Assembly (NCBI RefSeq): GCF_020329485.1
Contig: NZ_JAGKJI010000032.1
Coordinates: forward strand, 1-64,000
DNA: 64,000 nt
Direction of reading: 5' to 3'
Source: Bradyrhizobium cenepequi
GTDB taxonomy: Bacteria > Pseudomonadota > Alphaproteobacteria > Rhizobiales > Xanthobacteraceae
A model generated the notes under the pieces. It did no database searches. It was not told the DNA's origin and was given only the letters and a program-made list of their open reading frames with translations. Positions 52,676-61,100 of the stretch are shown here, one piece after another. Every line of letters begins with the position of its first letter. Within the stretch, counting starts at the first letter, position 1. The position numbers were made by a program, and so were the translations under genes.

Positions 52676-54913
52676 TCATGCACCCACCGGTGTCCGGTCC
52701 GCCAGCGCGGGAGGCTGCGCCGTCGGGCCGGCACGCACCACACCGCCTCGCTCCAGAACGACGATCTGTTGACAGGCCTGGATATGCGCAGCGATGTGAG
52801 GAGCCCAAATGACCGTCGTCTTGCCGCGAATGGAATCGAGATAACGCAGGATGCGAGCGTCCCACTCCGGGGTGCCGGCGATGCCATCGCCGTCGAGCAG
52901 CAGAACTGCCGGCTGGTTCAGCGTCGCCGCGACAAAGGCCATCAGGTGGCGAAACTGCAGTTCGGCCACGTCGTCGGAGAAAGGGTTGATCTCCCGGTCC
53001 AAGACCTTGTCGGCGCTGCGACCGAACAGCGTAAGTTCTCGCCAGTCGGTGCCGATCACCCGATCGAACGCGGCAAAGGCCTCCTGATCGGTCAGTGTCG
53101 GCACGCGCAGGCGAAAATAGTCGCGGACGGTCAGGGGTAGCGCCGGGACAAATTGCGGCACGTAACCTATCCAGGCGCGATACTCCGTGGTGTCGAACTG
53201 CCGGATGTCTCGTCCACCTATCAGGACGCGGCCGGAGTGAGGACGTCGGAGACCGGCCAGGCACTCCAGCAGCACCGTCTTCCCGCCAGCGCTGGGGCCG
53301 ACAATGGCGGTGCGCTCTCCGGCCGGTACGTTGAAGGATACGCCGTTCAGCGCGGCATCGTAGTCGGCGTCAGGTCGATAGTAGATGCGGTCGGCGGTGA
53401 GCATGACATTAGCGAGTCCCACCGGACTGGTGAATTCGGAGCCCGAGCTTTCCGCCGCTGTCGCCATCAGGCGGTCGATTTGCTGGACGGAGCTCTGCAC
53501 CTGGCGCAGACGGACCACGGAGCTGAATGCCTGCTGCGCGGGGGTCGTGATCCGCCAGATCAGCATCATGGTCGCCACCAATCCGCCGGCATGCATCCCG
53601 CCGCCGAGGACCAGGACAATGCCGACGCACAACGTCGCCAGCACCGTCAGCGAGCTCAGCATCTGTCCGATCGCCTGAGCGCGGGCGACAGCGATCGCGT
53701 AGTCACGGTTGCGTATCGCCGATTCACGCGCGAATTGGGCAAACCGGCTGAGCCACTGGCTGTCCGCGCCAGCCTGATGGAAAGCGTTCATGCCGTGAAA
53801 GGCGGACACCGCATGCTCCTCGAGACGGCCCGAAGCAACGCCTGCGGCAGTCGATTTGCTCGCCACATAGTCGGACATCGGCAAGGCGAGTGTGGCGTAA
53901 GCGAAAAGAGCAACGATCGGTACAAAGACCAGCCAACCGCCCATTAGCCCGATCGCCAACAGAAAGATCACGAGGAACGGGTAATCGATCAGATTGAGGC
54001 CGCCGGCGCCGCTCAGGAAAGAGCGCGCGTTCTCGAAGCCACGCATGCGAACCATGTTGTTCTGGACGCCGAGCCGCGTCGTCATCTCGAGCGGAAGCGC
54101 CAGCATCTTGCGCATGGTCGCGGCACCGATGCGCGTGCCCGCCCATGCTCCCATCCATGAACTCACGATCTGACGGCCGATGCTGAGCGCCCAGCCGCCT
54201 ACCACTGCGACGATCGCCACCAGCATCACGCCCCAAATCGAAGACGTCGCGCCCGAGGGGATCACGACGCTGTAGACCAGCATGGTGTACAGCGACACGG
54301 ATAGTGCCAGCAGGTTGATGACGAAACTCATCGCGAAGAGCTTGAAAAGCTCATCGCGTATCTGTTCGAAGAGACCACGAAACCAGTTTGGCCGGGCTTC
54401 ATTGACCGGGTGGAAGTCGATGTCGCTCTCGACTGCGAGGATCGTGTCACCTTTGCCAAGCGCAAGGCGGCAGTAGCTGTCCCTGGCGAGCCAGAGATCC
54501 TCGCCGTCGGGCCGGCCGAGATAGACTCCCACATCTCTTGCGCGCGTCTGGACGAGGCTGCCGGCGCGAAGCCTGTTCGTGTCTGATGTCGTACCCGTCG
54601 CCTGCAAGCGATGGGTGCGAAATCCCATGGTGGGAAGGATCTGCTCGAGATGATCCAGTGTCAGCGGCACCTCTGCAGCAGGCAGCAGGGCGGCAAGGCT
54701 CCGCGCCGTACCGAGCCAGCCGAGCGCCACGAGCATCGTGGGCAGGGCATCGGCAACAGGTGATGCAGCGCGTCGATCGGCTCCGACCGCTGCTTCCAAA
54801 CGCTCCAGCCACACCGTCTCGGTCCACGTCGGCGGCCTCTTCGGCGCCACGGCCGTTGTACTTGGTACGCTCGGCGCACCCGGCAAGGTGGAGGGAACTG
54901 ACGGGTTCGTCAT
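52676..54913 (-). CDS. type I secretion ABC transporter, active-type subunit
   Basis: A 745-residue fused permease/ATPase: N-terminal about 170-residue region resembling a peptidase-like/CLD domain (ALGWLGTARSLAALLPAAEV, RDVGVYLGRPDGEDLWLARD), a six-helix membrane domain (about 190-450), and a nucleotide-binding domain with a good Walker A GPSAGGKT (539-546) and Walker B AVLLLDGDG (near 670), but the ABC signature is degenerate (NPFSDDVAELQ instead of LSGGQ) and the usual catalytic Glu after Walker B is Gly. Start overlaps the stop of the upstream ABC gene (ATGA). It probably forms a heterodimer with it to export the giant adhesin. Confidence 0.82.
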   Translation of the reverse strand: MTNPSVPSTLPGAPSVPSTTAVAPKRPPTWTETVWLERLEAAVGADRRAASPVADALPTMLVALGWLGTARSLAALLPAAEVPLTLDHLEQILPTMGFRTHRLQATGTTSDTNRLRAGSLVQTRARDVGVYLGRPDGEDLWLARDSYCRLALGKGDTILAVESDIDFHPVNEARPNWFRGLFEQIRDELFKLFAMSFVINLLALSVSLYTMLVYSVVIPSGATSSIWGVMLVAIVAVVGGWALSIGRQIVSSWMGAWAGTRIGAATMRKMLALPLEMTTRLGVQNNMVRMRGFENARSFLSGAGGLNLIDYPFLVIFLLAIGLMGGWLVFVPIVALFAYATLALPMSDYVASKSTAAGVASGRLEEHAVSAFHGMNAFHQAGADSQWLSRFAQFARESAIRNRDYAIAVARAQAIGQMLSSLTVLATLCVGIVLVLGGGMHAGGLVATMMLIWRITTPAQQAFSSVVRLRQVQSSVQQIDRLMATAAESSGSEFTSPVGLANVMLTADRIYYRPDADYDAALNGVSFNVPAGERTAIVGPSAGGKTVLLECLAGLRRPHSGRVLIGGRDIRQFDTTEYRAWIGYVPQFVPALPLTVRDYFRLRVPTLTDQEAFAAFDRVIGTDWRELTLFGRSADKVLDREINPFSDDVAELQFRHLMAFVAATLNQPAVLLLDGDGIAGTPEWDARILRYLDSIRGKTTVIWAPHIAAHIQACQQIVVLERGGVVRAGPTAQPPALADRTPVGA

Positions 54914-56520
54914 GTCGGTGCCCTTCTGCGATCGACGCGTATTTTCATATCAGCGAGTTCCGTAAGGGTGGGTCTGCTCGATACGAGGAACACCGTCGTA
55001 TGGCCCTTCAGTCCCTTCAAAAGTTCACGGAGTCTCGCCACGCCGTCCAGATCAAGCGACCCGTCGGCGTTGTCGAGACACAGGACGAGGGGCTGTCGCA
55101 CCAGCGCCCGGATCAGGCCGATGCGCGCAGCGATGCCGGGACTTATGATCTCCGCCTCGCCGGGGCCCACCGGTGTCATGAAGCCCTGGCGCAAGCTATC
55201 GACGAACGTACTCAGGCCGAGCAGCTCCGAAAGCTGGATGGCCGCCGCTTCGTAGTTCGGGCTGAACAGGGTAAGATTTTCAAGAAGAGTGCCGCGGATC
55301 AGCTCGCCGCGCGAACTTGCCTCCGTCACGCCTTGCCGAAAACTCTGCGGGTCATAGGCGCTGTTCGGCACTCCGTCAAAGGTGATGGAAAGATCGAGCG
55401 AATCCTCCAGCCGCACCACCGTTCTGAGCGTCATCGTGGCGACCGGAGCATTCGGCGCATCGATATGAACGAAGGTGCCCTGCGGGATGGAGACAGAACC
55501 GCCCAGCCCGCGCAAGGCCGGGCCCGACAAGACGATGGTGCCACCGGTAAAGGGGCGCCTCTCGCCAGCGATGGTCCATACCGGAGCCCGCGGCAGCGAC
55601 AACACTTTGCGTATTCGCCCTTCGGCCTCGACCCGCTGATTGCGACGGCTAAGATAGCCGAAGGCGCCCATCGCCGGCCCCACCGAACGCCCCGCGAGGA
55701 GCGTGCATGCAGCGAGGCCGCCTGTCGTCAATTCTCCTCGGACCACCATGAAGGCGCCGGCGGTCACGATACCAATCGTCGAGAGCTGCGCCATCAGCCT
55801 GCCATTCTCGCTGATCAGCGCCATCCGGTTCTCCAGTTGCGCCGCCGTATCCAACGCGCGCCCGACAGCATCGCGATAGCGTTGCGTCAACAGGGTCTCC
55901 GCGGCCATGGCCTTTACCTCGAGCAGGCCCAGGAAGATTCCCCAGCCAAGCTTCTGGCGTTGCACCTGCGCTTCCTGTGTCTCGCGCTGGATGATCGCTG
56001 CCGACCGAATGACTACGAGCGCCGCAAGCAGCGCGAGCGCTGTAAAGGCAAGGGGAATTAGCGCAAGCCACGAGCCCAGATACGCAATCAAGGCGATGTA
56101 GATCACGGCGAAGGGCAATTCGTGCAAACCCACGGCTGTATTGCCGGACCAGAAGTCGCGAACGTCGCCGGAGGCGCGTAGGGCATCTGACAGGTCTGGG
56201 ATACTGAGTTGATGGAGGGCCTTGCTGTCGGCATGCATCACATGATCGACCACGCGGACCGTCATCTCCGACTCGAATGCCGATCCCACATAGGCGAACA
56301 ACACCGAACGGGCATATCGCAGCATGGCCTCCAGCAGGATGGCCACGGTCACACCGACGGCGAGCACGAAGGTCGTACCGTAGGCCTGGTTCGGCAGCAT
56401 GCGGTCGTAGGTCTGAAGCAGTGCAAGCGGAAGGGCAAGGGCCAGCGTGTGGCTTGCGAGGGACGCGGCCACACTGAGCGAGACCGCTCCTGGAGGCTTG
56501 GCTACGTCGAGAGTTGCCAT
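54910..56520 (-). CDS. type I secretion ABC transporter, degenerate-ATPase subunit
   Basis: A 536-residue permease/ATPase with six membrane segments (LASHTLALALPLALLQTYDR, TFVLAVGVTVAILLEAMLRY) and a nucleotide-binding domain whose Walker A is lost (HIDAPNAPVATMTL, no GxxGKS/T). The signature region IISPGIAARIGLIRALVRQP and Walker B LVLCLDNADGSLD are partly kept. It lacks the N-terminal peptidase-like domain of its neighbour. No HlyD or TolC gene is in the window. Read first in the operon, coupled by ATGA. Confidence 0.82.
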   Translation of the reverse strand: MATLDVAKPPGAVSLSVAASLASHTLALALPLALLQTYDRMLPNQAYGTTFVLAVGVTVAILLEAMLRYARSVLFAYVGSAFESEMTVRVVDHVMHADSKALHQLSIPDLSDALRASGDVRDFWSGNTAVGLHELPFAVIYIALIAYLGSWLALIPLAFTALALLAALVVIRSAAIIQRETQEAQVQRQKLGWGIFLGLLEVKAMAAETLLTQRYRDAVGRALDTAAQLENRMALISENGRLMAQLSTIGIVTAGAFMVVRGELTTGGLAACTLLAGRSVGPAMGAFGYLSRRNQRVEAEGRIRKVLSLPRAPVWTIAGERRPFTGGTIVLSGPALRGLGGSVSIPQGTFVHIDAPNAPVATMTLRTVVRLEDSLDLSITFDGVPNSAYDPQSFRQGVTEASSRGELIRGTLLENLTLFSPNYEAAAIQLSELLGLSTFVDSLRQGFMTPVGPGEAEIISPGIAARIGLIRALVRQPLVLCLDNADGSLDLDGVARLRELLKGLKGHTTVFLVSSRPTLTELADMKIRVDRRRAPT

Positions 56521-56770
56521 GGCTCACCATCGTTCCGCACGCGCGATCGGACCACTATTCTACCCCTGGTCGCGCCTCTTACCAAGGCCGGTCAATGCAC
56601 TGTGAAGGCCCGCCCGCGCAGCATACCTACTCTACCCTTCGTTGTTTGGCGCCGGCTTCTCTCCTTTGATCGTTGGCGCTATCCTTGGGCGCAACAGCGC
56701 AAGTTCCATTCTGTCGTTGACGGTGGTGGGGGGACACGACGTTCATTCGGGGCTCGGAAGCGAGGTTCAC

Positions 56771-58054
56771 ATGGCGGACAAGTCCAACCCACTCCAGGAA
56801 TTCGTTGATGGAATTGCGGCCAGTGTTGCGATCGTGGGGCGTGGTCAGGCAGGTGAGCTGGTCGTCACCGCCTGCAACGACCATTTCTTTGACATGACGG
56901 GCGGGCGGCGCGGAGGCCTCCGCGGTTCGTCCATGCTGCTCGACGCGCTGATGCCGAGCTATGCGCGGCACGAGTTCCGCAAGAAGCTTCTAGAGTGCTT
57001 CAGCACCGGGGTCGCCCAGGAGCTGGAGCAGGCCTATGACTTCAAGGAAGGAACGCACTGGTGGCGTCTTTCGCTTAAGCCGTTCCGGCATGCAGGCGGG
57101 AATTCGACCGTGGTTGATATTCTTGTCACCGGCCTCGATATCACGCCGAAAATGACCCTGACGCATGAGCTGGAGGTGAGCACGTCACGCTTTCGGTCCG
57201 TCGTAGACGCCGCTTACGATGCGATCATAACGATCGATCAGGAGCACAACATCACCCTGTTCAATCGTGCTGCGGAGAATCTCTTCGGATATGACGCGTC
57301 CGAGGTGATTGGCCATCCGCTCGTAAGCCTCTTGCCGGAGAAATTTCGATCACATCATTCCGCCTATATCCACCAGTTTGCCCGTTCGCCGGTCAATTCG
57401 CGGCAAATGGACGAGCGCAATCGCATTTGGGGGCAGCATCGTGATGGAACGCTGCTGCCGGTCGAAATCGCGATATCCAAGATCAACGTTGGCGGTTTGT
57501 TGGAGTTCACGGCCGTCATCAGGGATATCACGGACCGTGTCCGTCTGATGGACCTGCTTCAGAAGCAGGCTGTGACGGACGAATTGACCGGCCTGCCGAA
57601 CCGAAGAGAGTTCCTTGAGGTCATGGAAAACGTTCTGGAATCGAACGAGTATCTGGCCGTGCTGATGCTTGACGTCGACTATTTCAAGAAGGTTAACGAT
57701 ACATATGGCCACGACGCGGGCGATGAGGTGCTTCGCGTACTGGCCAAGGTTGGGATGGCGGCCAGCCGCAAGATGGATGTGTTCGCCAGATGGGGCGGCG
57801 AGGAATTTGTGGCGGCGCTGCCGGGGTCGGACACAGATCAGGCGTGGGCGACTGCAGAAAAGCTGAGAGCGACATTCGAGAAGCAGGATTTCGAGCATAA
57901 TTGGAGCATCGGTCGTCCCGTTCCCTTCACCGTCAGCATCGGTGTGACGACGCGGGCCGATGGAGAGAATGACCTGGACGCGATCATGAAACGTGCGGAC
58001 CAAGCTCTGTACCAGGCAAAGGAAAAAGGCCGAAACCGGGTGGAGGTCGGATAG
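56771..58054 (+). CDS. PAS-containing diguanylate cyclase
   Basis: A 427-residue protein from ATG 56771 (GAGG 6 bases upstream). A first sensory region (10-130) and a PAS domain (about 135-255: RFRSVVDAAYDAIITIDQEH, FGYDASEVIGHPLVSLLPEK, AVIRDITDRVRL) precede a GGDEF domain: TDELTGLPNRREFLEVMENV, LMLDVDYFKKVNDTYGHDAG, active site RWGGEEFVAAL with a canonical inhibitory site RKMD five residues before. It makes c-di-GMP, which favours adhesion. No EAL domain. Divergent from the ABC genes and convergent on the adhesin. Confidence 0.9.
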   Translation: MADKSNPLQEFVDGIAASVAIVGRGQAGELVVTACNDHFFDMTGGRRGGLRGSSMLLDALMPSYARHEFRKKLLECFSTGVAQELEQAYDFKEGTHWWRLSLKPFRHAGGNSTVVDILVTGLDITPKMTLTHELEVSTSRFRSVVDAAYDAIITIDQEHNITLFNRAAENLFGYDASEVIGHPLVSLLPEKFRSHHSAYIHQFARSPVNSRQMDERNRIWGQHRDGTLLPVEIAISKINVGGLLEFTAVIRDITDRVRLMDLLQKQAVTDELTGLPNRREFLEVMENVLESNEYLAVLMLDVDYFKKVNDTYGHDAGDEVLRVLAKVGMAASRKMDVFARWGGEEFVAALPGSDTDQAWATAEKLRATFEKQDFEHNWSIGRPVPFTVSIGVTTRADGENDLDAIMKRADQALYQAKEKGRNRVEVG

Positions 58055-58129
58055 ATTTTAGGAGTCCGGAACTGTCCCGAACAACGCGCCCGGTTTCACC
58101 GGTTCGAACCTCGCTCACCGGTCACGACG

Positions 58130-61100
58130 CTAGTGCCCGCCATGGCCTTGGTCCTGCTCCGCAGGCATCGGCTCCGGAGGCGTAGCCGCGGCAGCGAGGC
58201 CCGCATCATCATGGACGGCGTCCGCGTGCGGGTCGTGACCGCCGGCTCCCGAGGCATGGCTGTTGTCGATCTGGGCATCGGCAAAGAGATGATCGGGCGA
58301 CGGCGGTTCGTGCGCTCCCGGGTCGGCCCCTGTGACCATGTGAACATAGTCGGCGGTGCCCGCGGTTGGTTGCTGGTCGGCCGCTTGTGCCATTGACGCG
58401 TGATCGCTGCTCGGCGACTGGACGAACTCCAAGTAGGCGCCGGCCGTCGAAGGTGTCGCGAATGCTTGATCTGCACTGACAGGACTGGTGGCCGCCTGTG
58501 CTGCGCCGCCGAGGGCGTCATGATCCTGGCCAATGTGAAGTCCCATGTCGCCATGATCGTCATGGCTCGCAGGGTCCTGACCAAGATGCAGTCCCATGTC
58601 CTCATGGTCATGGCCCTGACCGTGATGCAGCCCGTGATCGGCGCTCGCCCCCACATCCGAGTCGGCACGTGTCGTCACGTCAGCGGCAGCGCTTCCGGCC
58701 ACCGCCTGATGCTCATCGCCGCCACCCGCGACGGAAACATAGCGATCGGCCGCGCCGGCTTCGGCTACCGACGCACGGCCGGTTTGAGCATCTGCTGTGG
58801 TCTGGCTTTGGCCGGCGCCCTGCCCATCGCTTGCAGCGGCAGCGACATCGGCATGTGCCGCAGCCTCTTCCGGCGCAACCGTGGTCGGCTGCGGCTGGGC
58901 GTCGCTTGCAGGACCGTCTGCGTGAGAGGAATCGTGCGCGACTTGTTCGCCGATGCCAATCTCCGCCGGCATGAAAGTCGTTTGCATGTCGACGGCATCC
59001 GCAGATGTACCGACATCCTGCACTATTGCTGCTGCGCCTGCACCGGCGCTCGCCGCCGCCGCTGCGGGCACAGGATCGAGGTCCTGGAACGAGAACGAGA
59101 AGCCGTTCCTGTCGAAGCCGGCGTTCTGCACCTGGACAGAGAACTGGATGGTATCGCCCGCATGCAGCTCCGGCTGGTAATCCTGGCCTGCGTTGCTGAA
59201 CGTGCCCGTCGCAGGGTCAAACGAGACCGTGCCATTGAAGCCGTCGAGCCAGCCGGTCGAGACGACCGCGTTCGGATTGTTGACACCGATCTGCAGGCTC
59301 CATCCCTCGAGGCTGCCGCCCTTCAACATGTCATCCGTCAGGGTGAGCTGGAAGGTCGCGTTGTAGCCACCGCCCCAGCTCGGATTGTACCAGTCGTTGA
59401 CGCTCACCAGCGTGATGTGTCCACCCGCATCGACGGGAGGCGCAACCTCGCTGACGTCGGCCTGTGCGGCTGGTCCGGAGGCCACATCGCCACTCGCCGC
59501 TGGGGCGCCGGAGTCATGCGCTGAGGCTCCCGATGTCGACGTGCTGTCCGTCGACGGCGACGCGTCGTGATCCAATGCGACTGCGGCAACCGCAGCCGCG
59601 GCGTCGGCGACCGATGCCGCGGCATCCGAAGATGTATCGACATCCGGCGCTGTTGCCGCGACGCTGGCGCTGAAGCTCGCCGTTGCTGTGGGCGTAAGAT
59701 CCCTGTCCTGGAACGAGAACGAGATATCGTCCCTGTTGTAGCCGGTGCCCTGCACCTCGATGGTGAACGAGATTTTATCGCCCGCGTGCAGCTCGGGCTG
59801 GTAATCCTGGCCTACGTTGCTGAAGGTGCCCGTCGCGGGATCGAAGGAGACCGTGCCATTGAAGCCGTTGAGCCAGCCGGTCGAGATGACCGCGTTCGGA
59901 TTGTTGACGATGACCTGCAGGATCCATTCCTCGAGGCTGCCGCCCTGCATCATGTCGTCGGTCAGGGTCAGCTCGAAGGTCGCATGATAGCCGCCGCCCC
60001 AGCTCGGATTGTACCAGTCCTCGACGCCGACCAGCGTGATGTTTCCACCTGCATCGACCGGAGGGGGAGGCGCGTCAGCGGTACCGGTCACGTCGACCGT
60101 CACGACCTGCGTTGTCGTCGCGCCGGACTCATCCGTTGCCTGGACGGTGAAGCTGTCGTGGACAACCTGTCCTGGCTGCAGCGACTGGGCGGCATCGTTG
60201 TTCAGGGTATAGACCCAGTGGCCGGTCTCCGGGTCGACGGAAAACGAGCCATAGTCCGATATCGATGATCCATCCACCGACCAAGTTACGGTGTCGTCGA
60301 TATCGACATCCTTGGCGACGAGATCTCCGCTCGTCACCAGCGTCACGTCCTCCTGCGCCTCGCCTGTGAATGTTCCGGAGATCACCGGCGCGTCGTTGGT
60401 GCCGGTCACCGTCATGGTTATCTGTTGCTCGGCGACCGCGCCGTCGCTGTCGGTTACCTTGACGGTGAAGACATCATGCGCGGTCTGGCCATCTCGCAAT
60501 CCCTGTGCGGAGTCGTTGTCAAGCACGTAGCTCCAGTGGCCGTCCTGATCCAGGGTCAAGTGTCCGTAGGTGCCTTGCCCCCCGTCCACGATGCTCCACG
60601 TTGCCGTATCGCCGATATCAGGATCGGTGACCGAAAGCCTGCCACTCGCGGTCAGGTCCTGGTCCTCGGTCACCTCGCCGGTAAATGTGCCGGAGATCAC
60701 CGGCGCATCGTTGGTGCCGGTGACCGTCACCGCGACCTGATGCTCGCTCGTCGCGCCCGCGCTGTCGGTCACCGTGACCGTGAAGATGTCCTGCGCGGTC
60801 TGGCCGGCCTTCAAGCCCTGCGCTGAAGCGTCATCCAGCGTGTAGGTCCAGTGGCCATTCTCGTCGATCGTGAGCTCGCCGTAGGTGCCATGGTCGTTGC
60901 CCGTCACGCTCCACGTCGCGATGTCGCCGATGTCGGGATCGGTCGCGGTCAGCGTACCGGAGGCGGTCGGCACGTCCTCAGTCGCCTCGCCGGTGAAGCT
61001 GCCGGAGATCACCGGCGCGTCGTTGGTGCCGGTGACCGTCACCGTCACCTGATGTTCGCTGGTTGCGCCGGAACTGTCGGTCACTTTGACCGTGAAGATA

